Source: Sphingomonas glaciei (GTDB lineage: Bacteria > Pseudomonadota > Alphaproteobacteria > Sphingomonadales > Sphingomonadaceae). From it: a DNA stretch of 64,000 nucleotides. Each line of letters opens with the position of its first letter. Position 1 is the stretch's first letter. The notes beneath the pieces are model-generated. The model was not told where the DNA came from, searched no databases, and saw only the letters and a list, made by a program, of their open reading frames with translations. The translations under genes were made by a program, and so were the position numbers. Location of the stretch: assembly GCF_023380025.1 (NCBI RefSeq), contig NZ_CP097253.1, positions 1,178,001 through 1,242,000 of the forward strand. Direction: 5' to 3'. This document shows positions 9,164 through 18,763 of the stretch, one piece after another.

Positions 9164-9727
9164 CTACGCCGCCAGCAGATCGACGTCGCGCAGCGCCTGT
9201 TCTACCGACTTGGCCTTCACTTCCGGCCCGAGGTTGATCCCGTCGGCGCGGACGAACTCGGGGACGATCCCGATGAAGCCGAAGAATGCCTTCAGATAGC
9301 TTTCGAGATGCTCGAAGTCGGCATTGCCCTGCTCGGTGCCGTAATAGCCGCCGCGCGATAGGGCGATGATCACCCGCTTCGGCCCAGCCAGCCCCTCGGG
9401 CTTGCCCTCGGCCGTGTAGCGGAAGGTGCGGCCGTTCACCGCCAGCCGGTCGATCCACGCCTTGAGCTGGCTCGGCAGCGTGAAATTATACATCGGCGCA
9501 CCGACGACCACCGTGTCGGCGGCGAGGAACTCGTCAAGCACGCTCGCATCGGCGAACTGGTCGAGAGTGAGATGCGCGATCGGATCGGCGACGAGATCGC
9601 GGTCGATGACGCGCGCGTCCGGCCTGGTGGCGAGCTGCTGTTCGACGATACGGCTCGTGATCTGCCGACTAACGCTATGCTCGCCGGTGATCGAGCTGTC
9701 GACGCGAAGGATGGTGGACCCTGACAT
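9164..9727 (-). CDS. azoR: FMN-dependent NADH-azoreductase
   Basis: 187 residues from the ATG at 9727, which has GGAG 6 bases upstream. Flavodoxin-like fold: ILRVDSSITGEHSVSRQITS is the N-terminal FMN-phosphate loop, VVGAPMYNFTLPSQLKAWID the central FMN-binding segment and SRGGYYG the third FMN loop. AzoR-type enzymes reduce quinones and azo compounds with NADH and protect against electrophiles. The gene is divergent from an HxlR regulator with a palindromic operator between them, so quinone- or aldehyde-responsive repression is likely. Confidence 0.92.
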   Translation of the reverse strand: MSGSTILRVDSSITGEHSVSRQITSRIVEQQLATRPDARVIDRDLVADPIAHLTLDQFADASVLDEFLAADTVVVGAPMYNFTLPSQLKAWIDRLAVNGRTFRYTAEGKPEGLAGPKRVIIALSRGGYYGTEQGNADFEHLESYLKAFFGFIGIVPEFVRADGINLGPEVKAKSVEQALRDVDLLAA

Positions 9728-9748
9728 TGTATCTCCAGTCACAAATGA

Positions 9749-9769
9749 TTACCTGGACACCATAGGTAA
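9749..9769. promoter_or_regulatory. Palindromic operator between azoR and hxlR
   Basis: TTACCT and AGGTAA form perfect 6-bp arms with a 9-base spacer in the 90-bp divergent intergenic region. A dimeric winged-helix regulator such as the adjacent HxlR protein could bind here and control both genes. Confidence 0.5.
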
Positions 9770-9817
9770 CCAGCCGTTCGGATAAAAAAAGACGGCACAT
9801 GAAGGGTATCAGGTCAC

Positions 9818-10276
9818 ATGCATGATACTGATTTCGCAGACGCTTCCGGCCAGACTCTCGAGGGGGCCTCGGGCCTCAAGGCGGCCGGCTGCCGCAACGT
9901 CACGCCGGTGCTCAATCGCATCGGCGACAAATGGTCGGTGCTGATCGTCATGATCCTCGCCCGCCGCGCGCATCGCTTCAACGAACTGAAGCGGGAGATC
10001 GACGGGATCAGCCAGCGGATGCTGACGCTGACCTTGCGCGGGCTCGAGCGCGATGGCCTCGTCAGCCGTTCGGTCGAACCGACCGTGCCCCCGCGTGTCA
10101 CCTATGCCCTGACCGAGCTCGGCGTCAGCCTGATCGAGCCGGTCGAGGCGCTCGGCCGCTGGGCCTTTGCGCACATCGCCTGCATCCGCGCCGCGCAGGA
10201 GCGGTTCGACGCGGCGAATGCGCCCGAGGAACCGGCGAGGGTCGCCGTTTCGAACGACCTCGCCATGACGGCCTGA
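9818..10276 (+). CDS. HxlR family transcriptional regulator
   Basis: 152-residue winged-helix regulator. The HxlR core runs from about residue 25 to 120: CRNVTPVLNRIGDKWSVLIV, then RFNELKREIDGISQRMLTLT as recognition region and the wing YALTELGVSLI. Cys25, just before the fold, is at the position used for redox/quinone sensing in related HxlR (YodB, HypR) proteins. The gene is divergent from azoR, the classic arrangement for a local repressor. Regulation by thiol-reactive compounds is inferred. Confidence 0.92.
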   Translation: MHDTDFADASGQTLEGASGLKAAGCRNVTPVLNRIGDKWSVLIVMILARRAHRFNELKREIDGISQRMLTLTLRGLERDGLVSRSVEPTVPPRVTYALTELGVSLIEPVEALGRWAFAHIACIRAAQERFDAANAPEEPARVAVSNDLAMTA

Positions 10277-10295
10277 GGCCGCTAACCGCCGGCGC

Positions 10296-12605
10296 ATGCC
10301 TACCGATCTCGCCGCCCTCGGCATTCTCGAAGAACGCCTGCGCTATTTTGCCGCCAACATCATTCACCATGCCAACCACGTCCGCAACAGCGCGGATGGG
10401 CTGAAGGTCGGCGGTCACCAGGCGTCCAGCGCGTCGATGACGGCGATCATGGCTGCGCTCTATTTCGATGCGCTGGGGCCCAACGACCGGGTGGCGGTGA
10501 AGCCCCACGCCGGCCCGGTGCTCCACGCCATACACTACCTGCTTGGGTCGCAGGATCGCGCCACGCTGGAGAACTTCCGCGGCTTCGGCGGTGCGCAAAG
10601 CTATCCCAGCCGCACGAAGGACCGCATCCCGGTTGACTTCTCCACCGGCTCGGTCGGACTTGGGGTCGCCATCACCCTGTTCGCCAGCCTGGTCCAGGAC
10701 TGGCTCTCCGCTCGCGGCGCGCTTCCCGACGACCAGCGTGGCCGCTTCGTCGCGCTGATGGGCGATGCCGAACTCGACGAAGGCAACATCTACGAAGCCC
10801 TGATCGAGGGCCACAAGCATGACGTCCGCAACCTGTGGTGGATCGTCGACTACAACCGCCAGAGCCTCGACGCGACCAGCGCCGACCGCATGTTCGAGCG
10901 CTTCGACGACATCTTCGCGACCTGCGGCTGGCGGGTCGAGACGCTGAAATACGGCCGCCTCCAGCGCGACCTGTTCGAGCGTCCCGGCGGTGAAGCGCTG
11001 CAGATCTGGATCGATCGCTGCCCCAACGTCGATTATGCTGCGCTCACCTATGGCGGCGGTGCGGCCTGGCGCACTCGCCTCCAGGCCGACCTAGCGGGCA
11101 ATGCCGACACGCTGAGCCTGGTCGCCGGCCTCGACGACGAAGCGCTCGGCCGGCTGATGACCAACCTTGGCGGTCACTGCCTCGAAACCCTGGTCGACGC
11201 CTTCCGCCGCAACGAGGACGACCAGCCGACCCTGTTCATCGCCTACACCATCAAGGGCTTCGGCCTGCCGTTCGCCGGCCACAAGGACAATCACGCCGGA
11301 CTGATGAACCCGACCCAGTTCGCCGCCTTCCGCGACTCGCTCGGCATCGCCGCAGGCGAGGAATGGGAGCCGCTTGCCGGTCTCGGCGGCAATGCCCGCT
11401 CGGGCGTCGAGGCGTTGGTCGAAGCCACCAAGGTCCGCCGCGCGAAGGAACCTCGCAACTTCACCGGCTGGCCGGTCCCCGTCCTCCCCACCCCCTCGGG
11501 CGAAGAACAGAGCACGCAGGCGGCGTTCGGCCGCATCCTCCTCGACCTCGCCAAGTCGGGCGACCCGCTCGCCGACCGCATCCTCACCACCTCGCCCGAC
11601 GTCACCGTCTCGACCAACCTCGGCGCGTTCGTGAACAGCCGCGGGCTGTTCCACCGCCGCGACATCCGCGACGTCTTTGCCGAAGCCAAGATCCCCTCGG
11701 CGCAGAAGTGGGCCGCGAAAGACGCCGGCCAGCATGTCGAGCTCGGAATCGCCGAATCCAACCTGTTCCTGATGCTTGCCGCCGCGGGCCTGTCGGGTGA
11801 CCTGTTCGGCCACCGGCTCGTGCCGATCGGCACCCTCTACGACCCGTTCATCGCGCGCGGCCTCGATAGCCTCAACTACGGCTGCTACCAGGACGCCCGC
11901 TTCCTGCTGGTGGCCACCCCGTCGGGCCTGACCCTCGGGCCCGAAGGCGGCGCGCACCAGTCGATCAACCCGCCGCTGATCGCGCTCGGCCAGCCCGGCC
12001 TGCGCCATTACGAGCCCGCCTTCGCCGATGAGCTCGCGCTCTTCATGCGCGAGGCGATCCGCCTGATCGACGACCCCGCCGGCGAATCGACCTACCTCCG
12101 CCTTTCGACTCGCAGCCTGCGGCAGGAATCCCGCACCTCCGACGACTGGCAGGCCGATGCGCTCGCCGGCGGCTACTGGCTGCGCGAGCCCGGCCCGGGC
12201 GCCGAAGCCGCCATCGTCGCGATGGGCGCGATCATGCCCGAGGCGCTCGCCGCGTTCGATGCGCTCAAGGACGACGTCCCCGGTCTCGGCCTGCTCAGCG
12301 TCACCAGCCCCAACCTCCTCCACCGCGGGTGGAGCGCCGCCGAAGCCGGCCGCTGGAACAGCACCAACCAGCCGAGCCACGTCGCCACCCTGCTCTCGCG
12401 CCTGTCGCCCACAGCCCGCCTCGTCACGCTGTGCGATGCCGCGCCCGCCTCTCTGTCCTGGCTAGGCGCCGTTCTCGGCCACCGCGTCGCTCCGCTCGGC
12501 GTCGATCGCTTCGGCCAGACCGGCAATCTCCCCGACCTCTACGGCGAATATCGCCTCGACGGGGAGGCGATCACCGAAGCGATGGTGGGGCTTCTCATCG
12601 GCTGA
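10296..12605 (+). CDS. Single-chain 2-oxoacid dehydrogenase E1 / transketolase-like enzyme (MdeB-type)
   Basis: 769 residues. The N-terminal TPP domain carries GDAELDEGNIYEALIEGHKH and VDYNRQSLD, a complete TPP motif like that of homodimeric pyruvate dehydrogenase E1 (AceE). A pyrimidine-binding domain (GQHVELGIAESNLFLMLAAA) and a C-terminal domain follow. It is shorter than AceE (about 890). Closest functional models are AceE and MdeB, the 2-oxobutyrate dehydrogenase linked to methionine degradation; transketolase proper is less likely. It precedes MaoC, CitE, ADH and Acs genes on the same strand, suggesting shared carbon metabolism. Substrate unknown. Confidence 0.8.
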   Translation: MPTDLAALGILEERLRYFAANIIHHANHVRNSADGLKVGGHQASSASMTAIMAALYFDALGPNDRVAVKPHAGPVLHAIHYLLGSQDRATLENFRGFGGAQSYPSRTKDRIPVDFSTGSVGLGVAITLFASLVQDWLSARGALPDDQRGRFVALMGDAELDEGNIYEALIEGHKHDVRNLWWIVDYNRQSLDATSADRMFERFDDIFATCGWRVETLKYGRLQRDLFERPGGEALQIWIDRCPNVDYAALTYGGGAAWRTRLQADLAGNADTLSLVAGLDDEALGRLMTNLGGHCLETLVDAFRRNEDDQPTLFIAYTIKGFGLPFAGHKDNHAGLMNPTQFAAFRDSLGIAAGEEWEPLAGLGGNARSGVEALVEATKVRRAKEPRNFTGWPVPVLPTPSGEEQSTQAAFGRILLDLAKSGDPLADRILTTSPDVTVSTNLGAFVNSRGLFHRRDIRDVFAEAKIPSAQKWAAKDAGQHVELGIAESNLFLMLAAAGLSGDLFGHRLVPIGTLYDPFIARGLDSLNYGCYQDARFLLVATPSGLTLGPEGGAHQSINPPLIALGQPGLRHYEPAFADELALFMREAIRLIDDPAGESTYLRLSTRSLRQESRTSDDWQADALAGGYWLREPGPGAEAAIVAMGAIMPEALAAFDALKDDVPGLGLLSVTSPNLLHRGWSAAEAGRWNSTNQPSHVATLLSRLSPTARLVTLCDAAPASLSWLGAVLGHRVAPLGVDRFGQTGNLPDLYGEYRLDGEAITEAMVGLLIG

Positions 12606-12626
12606 ACCGAAGCCTAAGCGTCCCCC

Positions 12627-13079
12627 ATGCCCGGACGCCCATATGACGAGTGGAAGGAAGGCGACACCGTCGCGCACGCCCTCCGCCGCACGGTGACGGA
12701 GACCGACAATCTCCTCATCTCGACGCTGACCCACAATCCCCAGCCGCTGCACCTCGACGCCGAAGCGGCCAAGGACACCGAGTTCGGCCGCATCCTCGTC
12801 AACAGCTGCTTCACTTTCAGCCTGCTGGTCGGCGCGTCGGTCGCCGACACCACCGAAGGCGTGCTGGTCGCCAACCTCGGCTTCGACGAGGTCCGCCTGC
12901 CCTCCCCCGTCTTCATCGGCGACACGCTGCACTTCGAAAGCAGCTGCGTCTCGAAGCGCGACAGCAAGTCCCGCCCGACCGCCGGCCTCGTCACCTGGGA
13001 ACATCGCGCAATCAACCAGCATGGGGCAACCGTCTGCACCATGAAACGCACCGCGCTGATCCAGAAAGCCGCCGTATGA
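12627..13079 (+). CDS. MaoC family (R)-specific enoyl-CoA hydratase
   Basis: 150-residue single hotdog-fold protein. Hydratase-2 features are visible: LTHNPQPLHLDAEAAKDTEF, with the Asp-His-type catalytic region, then LVNSCFTFSLLVG and the second strand block VRLPSPVFIGDTLHFES. It probably hydrates an unsaturated acyl-CoA. The stop overlaps the start of the CitE-like gene (ATGA), so the two enzymes are made together and may act in sequence: hydratase then lyase. The same MaoC-CitE pairing sits beside bkd genes in mycobacteria. Confidence 0.87.
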   Translation: MPGRPYDEWKEGDTVAHALRRTVTETDNLLISTLTHNPQPLHLDAEAAKDTEFGRILVNSCFTFSLLVGASVADTTEGVLVANLGFDEVRLPSPVFIGDTLHFESSCVSKRDSKSRPTAGLVTWEHRAINQHGATVCTMKRTALIQKAAV

Positions 13080-13915
13080 ACCGCCTGCCCCGCTCCTGGC
13101 TATTCGTCCCCACCGACAGCGAAAAGAAGATCGCCAAAGCCCTCGAAAGCGAAGCCGACGCCCTGATCTTCGACCTCGAGGACAGCGTCGCCGCCGCCAA
13201 CAAGGCGCTCGCCCGCGACCTCCTCCGCAACCTCCCCGCCCGCTCCGGCGGCCCGCAATGGTGGGTCCGCATCAACCCCTTGCGCACCGAGGATCACCGC
13301 CTCGATCTCGAACTCTTGGGCAAGGCCGACATTCACGGCCTGGTCCTGCCCAAGGCCGAGAGCGGCGCCGACATCACCGAGCTTGCCCACCGCTCGGGCT
13401 CGATCCCGATCCACGCCATCGTCACCGAAACCGCCGCCTCGCTGTTCGGCCTGCTCACCTACCGCGACGTCAAGGATAGCCCCCTCGCCGCGATGAGCTG
13501 GGGCGCCGAGGATCTTTCCGCCGCGCTCGGCGCCGCCTCCAACCGGGACGGCAAGGGTCGCTACACCGCCCCCTACACGCTGGCCCGCACGCTCACCCTC
13601 GCCGGCGCCGCCGCGGCGGGCGTCCAGCCGGTCGACGGCGTGTTCGCCGACTTCCGCGACGAGCCGGGGCTGATCGACGAAGCGCTCGACGCCGCGCGCG
13701 ACGGCTTCACCGGCAAGCTCGCGATCCACCCGGCGCAGGTCCGTCCGATCAACGAGGCCTTTTCCCCAACGGACGACCAACTCGCCCATGCGCGTGCGAT
13801 CGTCGCAGCCTTTGCCGCCGAACCCTCGGCCGGCGTGTTGAGCGTTGACGGCCGAATGGTCGACAAACCCCATCTGATCCAGGCCCAGCGCACGCTGGCC
13901 CGCGCAGGAGAATAA
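13076..13915 (+). CDS. CitE-like CoA ester lyase (HpcH/HpaI aldolase family)
   Basis: 279-residue TIM-barrel lyase. RSWLFVPTDSEKKIAKALES is the typical start of CitE-type proteins, and ALIFDLEDSVAAANK contains the Mg-binding acidic residues. VLPKAESGADI, the ETAASLFGL metal/substrate segment, GAEDLSAALGA and AIHPAQVRPINEAF complete the family pattern. Candidates are malyl-CoA, citramalyl-CoA, beta-methylmalyl-CoA or (R)-3-hydroxyacyl-CoA lyase. No other citrate lyase subunits are nearby, so true citrate lyase is unlikely. Translationally coupled to the MaoC gene. Confidence 0.88.
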   Translation: MNRLPRSWLFVPTDSEKKIAKALESEADALIFDLEDSVAAANKALARDLLRNLPARSGGPQWWVRINPLRTEDHRLDLELLGKADIHGLVLPKAESGADITELAHRSGSIPIHAIVTETAASLFGLLTYRDVKDSPLAAMSWGAEDLSAALGAASNRDGKGRYTAPYTLARTLTLAGAAAAGVQPVDGVFADFRDEPGLIDEALDAARDGFTGKLAIHPAQVRPINEAFSPTDDQLAHARAIVAAFAAEPSAGVLSVDGRMVDKPHLIQAQRTLARAGE

Positions 13916-13917
13916 GC

Positions 13918-14967
13918 ATGCCGACTACCGCAAAGGGCTGGGGCACCGACGCCGCCGACCAGCCGCTCCGCCCAATGGAATTCGAACGCCGCGATCTGCG
14001 CGCCAATGACGTGGCGATCCAGATCACCCATTCGGGCATCTGCCATTCCGACCTTCACACCTGCCGCAACGACTGGGGCGGAAGCCGCTATCCCGTCGTC
14101 CCCGGCCACGAAATCGTCGGCACCGTCACCGCGGTCGGTCCCGACGTCACCAAGCACAAGGTCGGCGACACCGTCGCGGTCGGCTGCATGGTCGACAGCT
14201 GCATGGAATGCGACCAGTGCCTCGAGGGCTGGGAAATCTTCTGCCGCAAGGGCGCGATCCAGACCTACAACAGCAAGGATTACCACGACGGCACCGTCAC
14301 CAAGGGCGGCTATTCCGACCACGTCGTGGTCCGCGACCATTTCGTCTGCAAGGTGCCCGAGGGCATGGACGTCAAGCGCGTCGCGCCCTTGCTGTGCGCC
14401 GGGATCACCACTTATTCGCCGCTGCGCCAGTACAATGTCGGTAAGGACACCAAGGTCGCCGTCGTCGGCCTCGGCGGTCTGGGCCACATGGGCGTGAAGC
14501 TTGCCGCCGCGATGGGCGCCCATGTCACGATGATCACCACCACGCCTGAAAAGGGCAAGGACGCGCGCGAACTTGGCGCGCACGACGTGATTGTTTCGAC
14601 CGACCCCGAACAGATGAAGGCCGCGGCTACCCGCTTCGACTTCATCCTCAACACCATCCCCGTCAGCCATGAGATCGACGGCTATCTGCAACTCCTCGGC
14701 CGCTCGGGCAGGATGGTGATCGTCGGTGCGCTGACCCCGATGCCGGGCTTCGTCGGTGCCAACCTCATCTTCTGGAACCGCGCGGTCGGCGGCTCGGCGA
14801 TCGGCGGCATTCCCGAGACTCAGGAAATGCTCGAATTCTGCGCCACGCACGGCATCTATCCCGAGACCGAGCATATCAAGATCGATCAGGTCAACGAAGC
14901 CTACGAGCGCCTGCTCAAGAACGACGTCCGCTACCGCTTCGTCATCGACATGGAGCAGAACGCCTAA
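13918..14967 (+). CDS. Zinc-dependent NAD(P) alcohol dehydrogenase (CAD/YahK type)
   Basis: 349 residues of the medium-chain dehydrogenase family. Catalytic zinc ligands are in GICHSDLHT and GHEIVG. The structural zinc cysteines are in CMECDQCLEGWEIFC, and the Rossmann motif is VVGLGGLGHMGVKLA. YAAHK-type features such as YNSKDYHDGTVTKGGYSDH identify the cinnamyl-alcohol-dehydrogenase-like subfamily, which reduces a broad range of aldehydes. It begins 3 bp after the CitE-like gene and ends 1 bp before acs, so an aldehyde-to-acid-to-acyl-CoA route is plausible. Confidence 0.92.
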   Translation: MPTTAKGWGTDAADQPLRPMEFERRDLRANDVAIQITHSGICHSDLHTCRNDWGGSRYPVVPGHEIVGTVTAVGPDVTKHKVGDTVAVGCMVDSCMECDQCLEGWEIFCRKGAIQTYNSKDYHDGTVTKGGYSDHVVVRDHFVCKVPEGMDVKRVAPLLCAGITTYSPLRQYNVGKDTKVAVVGLGGLGHMGVKLAAAMGAHVTMITTTPEKGKDARELGAHDVIVSTDPEQMKAAATRFDFILNTIPVSHEIDGYLQLLGRSGRMVIVGALTPMPGFVGANLIFWNRAVGGSAIGGIPETQEMLEFCATHGIYPETEHIKIDQVNEAYERLLKNDVRYRFVIDMEQNA

Positions 14968-16848
14968 ATGACCCCGACCGAGCTCGCCGCGCTGCATGAG
15001 GCTCACGCCTCCGATCCCCACGCCTTCTGGCTGGAGCAAGCGCGGCGGCTCGATTGGGAGCGAGTTCCGGAGCGATCGGGGGACACGTCGTTCGATCGCT
15101 CCGACTTCCACATCCGCTGGTATGAGGATGGCAGCCTCAATCTGTCGGCCAATTGCCTCGACCGCCACCTGCCCGAGCGTGCGAACGACACCGCGCTCGT
15201 TTTCGAACCGGACGAACCGGGCGCCGGCCGCTCGGTCACCTATGCCGAGCTGCACGATCTCACCTGCCGCCTCGCCAACCTCCTGAAGGAGCGCGGCGTC
15301 GCCAAGGGCGACCGGGTGATGATCTACATGCCGATGGTCCCCGAAGCGGCGGCGGCGATGCTCGCCTGCGCCCGGATCGGTGCGGTCCATTCGGTGGTGT
15401 TCGGTGGCTTCTCCCCCGAAAGTCTCGCCGGCCGGATCGACGATTGCGGCGCTCGCGTCGTCGTTACCGCCGACGAAGGCGTGCGCGGCGGCAAACGCAT
15501 TCCCCTGAAGGCCAATGTCGACGCCGCCTGTGACCTGTCTGGTGCGATCGACACAATCATCGTCGTCACCCGCACCGGCGGCGAGGTGACGATGCGCGAA
15601 GGTCGCGACCTCCGCTGGGAAGACCATTGCGAGCGCCTGTCCTCCGACTGCCCGGCCGAGCCGATGGCCGCCGAAGACCCCCTGTTCATCCTCTACACCT
15701 CTGGATCGACCGGAAAGCCCAAGGGCGTGGTTCACACCACCGGCGGCTATGCCGTGTGGGTCGCCACCACCTTCGAGTGGGTATTCGATCCGCGGCCCGG
15801 CGACCTCTACTGGTGCACTGCCGACATCGGCTGGATCACCGGCCACAGCTATACGCTCTACGGGCCACTGATGACCGGCACCCCCACCGTCATGTTCGAC
15901 GGCGTGCCCACCTACCCCGATGCGAGCCGGCTTTGGGAAACCATAGACCGCTTGGGCGTCACCATCCTCTACACCGCCCCCACCGCCATCCGCGCCCTGA
16001 TGCGCGAGGGCGACGAGCCAGTCCGCAAGCACCGGCGCGACAGCCTGCGCTTGCTCGGCACCGTCGGCGAACCCATCAATCCCGAGGCCTGGCGTTGGTA
16101 CCATGACGTGGTCGGCGACGGCCGCCGTGCAATCGTCGACACTTGGTGGCAGACCGAGACCGGCGGCGTCCTCATGACCCCGCTTCCCGGCGCCACCTCG
16201 ATGAAGCCCGGCAGCGCCACCCGGCCCCTCCCCGGGATCGAACCGCTCCTCGTCGACGCCGAAGGCCGCGAGATCCGCGGCAACGACGTCAGCGGCAACC
16301 TTTGCTTGCGCGGGTCATGGCCCGGCCAGATGCGCACCGTCTGGGGCGATCCGCAGCGATTCATCGATACCTATTTCGCCACCTACCCCGGCCTCTACTT
16401 CACCGGCGACGGCTGCCGCCGTGACGAGGACGGCGATTACTGGATCACCGGCCGGGTCGACGACGTGATCAACGTGTCCGGCCACCGCATCGGCACCGCC
16501 GAAGTCGAAAGCGCGCTGGTCGCCCACCCCCTCGTCGCCGAGGCCGCGGTTGTCGGCGCGCCCCATGACCTCAAGGGCCAGGGCATTCACGCCTTCGTTA
16601 CATTGAACGCCGGCGAAGAGGGCGGCGAACACATCGTTCGCGAACTACACGCCGAAGTCCGCAAGCATATCGGCGCGCTGGCCATCCCCGAACGCATCCA
16701 GTTCGCTCGCGGCCTGCCCAAGACTCGCAGCGGCAAGATCATGCGCCGAATCCTACGCAAGATCGCCGAAGGGCAGCTCGATCAGCTTGGTGACACCAGC
16801 ACCCTGGCCGACCCAGGCGTCGTCGATGCGCTTGTGCGTGACCGCTAG
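14968..16848 (+). CDS. acs: Acetate--CoA ligase (acetyl-CoA synthetase)
   Basis: 626-residue AMP-forming synthetase. Motifs in order: the P-loop-like [42 protein letters not shown] with the acetate-limiting tryptophan, [33 protein letters not shown], and the C-terminal acetylation-site lysine in [15 protein letters not shown]. The window also encodes a sirtuin at 55873, the usual deacetylase for this lysine. Acyl specificity (acetate versus propionate) is judged from the WWQTETGG motif. The gene closes the carbon-metabolism block begun at 10296. Confidence 0.93.
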   Translation: MTPTELAALHEAHASDPHAFWLEQARRLDWERVPERSGDTSFDRSDFHIRWYEDGSLNLSANCLDRHLPERANDTALVFEPDEPGAGRSVTYAELHDLTCRLANLLKERGVAKGDRVMIYMPMVPEAAAAMLACARIGAVHSVVFGGFSPESLAGRIDDCGARVVVTADEGVRGGKRIPLKANVDAACDLSGAIDTIIVVTRTGGEVTMREGRDLRWEDHCERLSSDCPAEPMAAEDPLFILYTSGSTGKPKGVVHTTGGYAVWVATTFEWVFDPRPGDLYWCTADIGWITGHSYTLYGPLMTGTPTVMFDGVPTYPDASRLWETIDRLGVTILYTAPTAIRALMREGDEPVRKHRRDSLRLLGTVGEPINPEAWRWYHDVVGDGRRAIVDTWWQTETGGVLMTPLPGATSMKPGSATRPLPGIEPLLVDAEGREIRGNDVSGNLCLRGSWPGQMRTVWGDPQRFIDTYFATYPGLYFTGDGCRRDEDGDYWITGRVDDVINVSGHRIGTAEVESALVAHPLVAEAAVVGAPHDLKGQGIHAFVTLNAGEEGGEHIVRELHAEVRKHIGALAIPERIQFARGLPKTRSGKIMRRILRKIAEGQLDQLGDTSTLADPGVVDALVRDR

Positions 16849-17329
16849 ACTCGCCGCGCTCGCGCCGGCGCTGGCATTCGCCGGCTGCGCCCAGTCCGAA
16901 CTCCCGGCCGGTTCCGCGCCGCTCGACCCGGTTGCCTTCTTCACCGGCGACAGTCGCGGCACGGGAATGCTCGATCCGGTTGTCGGCAAGACCGTACCCA
17001 TCCGGGTTGAAAGCCGCGGCATCCGACGAGGCGATACGCTGAACCTTGTCCAGCGCATCACCGAAGGGAGCAAGCCGCAGCGAACCCGCGTGTGGCGGTT
17101 CCGCACTCTTCCCGGCGGCGGCTATCTCGGAACCCTTACCGACGCGCAGGGCGTCGTCGCCATGGACCTGCAGGGTCCCCGCGCCTTTGTCAGTTACACC
17201 ACCCCGAGCGGGATGAAGATCCGCCAGCAGCTCGCGCTCCAGCCCGATGGCCGAACCATCCTCAACCGGTTGGAAGCGTTCAAATATGGCATCCGCCTCG
17301 CCGTCCTGAACGAGACCATCCGCAAATAG
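16826..17329 (+). CDS. DUF3833 family lipoprotein
   Basis: 167 residues from the ATG at 16826, overlapping the acs 3' end by 23 bp. The N-terminal signal ends in a lipobox-like AFAGC, giving a cysteine at residue 20, so it is probably a lipoprotein. [18 protein letters not shown] is the family hallmark near the N-terminus; [20 protein letters not shown] is in the central beta region. DUF3833 proteins have no established function. A start further downstream at GTG 16838 is possible but would weaken the signal peptide. Confidence 0.75.
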   Translation: MRLCVTARLAALAPALAFAGCAQSELPAGSAPLDPVAFFTGDSRGTGMLDPVVGKTVPIRVESRGIRRGDTLNLVQRITEGSKPQRTRVWRFRTLPGGGYLGTLTDAQGVVAMDLQGPRAFVSYTTPSGMKIRQQLALQPDGRTILNRLEAFKYGIRLAVLNETIRK

Positions 17330-17377
17330 CGCCCGCCTAGCTTTGGCCGCACTTTTCGGCTAACGGCCCCGCTCCCC

Positions 17378-18763
17378 ATGGCAACAGTACTTCCCACCCC
17401 GCCGCGCGTCGGCATGGTCAGTCTCGGCTGTCCCAAGAACCTCGTCGACAGCGAGCGGATCCTCGGTCAGCTGCGCTCGGACGGCTATCAGATGAGCGCC
17501 GACTATCAGGGCGCCGACGTCGTCCTGGTCAACACCTGCGGCTTTCTCGACTCTGCCAAGGAAGAAAGCCTCGAAGCGATCGGCGAAGCGCTGGCCGAGA
17601 ACGGCCGCGTCATCGTCACCGGTTGCATGGGCCGCGAGGCCGAGGTCATCCGTGCCCGCTTCCCGAACGTCCTCGCGATCACCGGTGCCCACGCCTACGA
17701 GGACGTCGTCGCCGCGGTGCATGACGCCGCCCCCGCGCCTCGCTCGCCCTATCTCGACCTCGTCCCGCAGGCGACGCCCAACCTCAAGCTGACGCCGCGG
17801 CACTACAGCTATCTGAAGATCTCCGAGGGCTGCAATCACCGCTGCGCCTTCTGCATCATCCCGCAGATCCGCGGCGACCTCGTCTCGCGCCGCCCGGACG
17901 CCATCCTGCGCGAGGCCGAGAAGCTGCTCGCCCAAGGTACCCGTGAGTTGCTGGTGATCAGCCAGGACACCAGCGCCTACGGCCTCGACCTCAAGCACGC
18001 CGCCTGGCCGTGGAAGGGCGGCGACGTTCGCGCCCACATGACCGACCTCGCCCGTGCGCTGGGTGAGCTTCGCGCCCCCGACGGCACCCGGCCGTGGGTC
18101 CGCCTGCACTACGTCTACCCTTACCCCCACGTCGACCGGATCATGCCGCTGATGGCCGAAGGGCTGGTCCTCCCCTACCTCGATATCCCCTTCCAGCACG
18201 CGAGCCCCAAGGTGCTGAAGGCGATGCGCCGTCCGGCGAACGAGGCCCGCGTCCTTGAGCGGCTGGTCCAGTGGCGCCGCGAAGTCCCCGATATCGCCAT
18301 CCGCTCCTCCTTCGTGGTCGGCTTCCCCGGCGAGACTGAGGAGGACTTCGACTACCTCCTCCAATGGCTGGCCGAAGCCCGCCTCGACCGCGTCGGCGCC
18401 TTCCGCTTCGAGCCTGTCGAGGGCGCCCCCGCCAATGATCTGCCCGGCCACGTGTCGCCCGAGGTCAAGGAAGAGCGCTACGCCCGAGTGATGGAGCTCA
18501 CCGCCCGCATCTCGGCCGATAAGCTTGCCGCCAAGGTCGGACAAAGCATCGACATCATCATCGATGCGGTCGACCCCGAAACCGGCGGCGCCACCGGCCG
18601 CAGCAAGGCCGACGCGCCCGAGATCGACGGCGAGGTCCACCTGCGCGATGCCGGCCATCTCGTCCCCGGCGACTTTGCCACCGTGCTGGTCGAGGAAGCC
18701 GACGAACATGACCTGTTCGGCGTCCCCGTACAGGAGCAGGCGAATGAGGCGGCTCGAGGATAA
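17378..18763 (+). CDS. rimO: Ribosomal protein S12 methylthiotransferase RimO
   Basis: 461-residue radical SAM enzyme that methylthiolates an aspartate of ribosomal protein S12. The N-terminal UPF0004 domain has the RimO signature [13 protein letters not shown] and two further cluster cysteines (VNTCGF, VTGCMG). The radical SAM motif is [23 protein letters not shown] domain occupies about the last 70 residues. The MiaB paralogue is excluded by the [10 protein letters not shown] wording. The 3' end overlaps the following SDR gene by 20 bp. Confidence 0.96.
   Translation: MATVLPTPPRVGMVSLGCPKNLVDSERILGQLRSDGYQMSADYQGADVVLVNTCGFLDSAKEESLEAIGEALAENGRVIVTGCMGREAEVIRARFPNVLAITGAHAYEDVVAAVHDAAPAPRSPYLDLVPQATPNLKLTPRHYSYLKISEGCNHRCAFCIIPQIRGDLVSRRPDAILREAEKLLAQGTRELLVISQDTSAYGLDLKHAAWPWKGGDVRAHMTDLARALGELRAPDGTRPWVRLHYVYPYPHVDRIMPLMAEGLVLPYLDIPFQHASPKVLKAMRRPANEARVLERLVQWRREVPDIAIRSSFVVGFPGETEEDFDYLLQWLAEARLDRVGAFRFEPVEGAPANDLPGHVSPEVKEERYARVMELTARISADKLAAKVGQSIDIIIDAVDPETGGATGRSKADAPEIDGEVHLRDAGHLVPGDFATVLVEEADEHDLFGVPVQEQANEAARG

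Noticed and set aside
13573..16104. 843-codon open frame on the minus strand across CitE, ADH and acs
   Set aside because: The plus strand encodes three complete enzymes with intact motifs; the minus frame has no family features.
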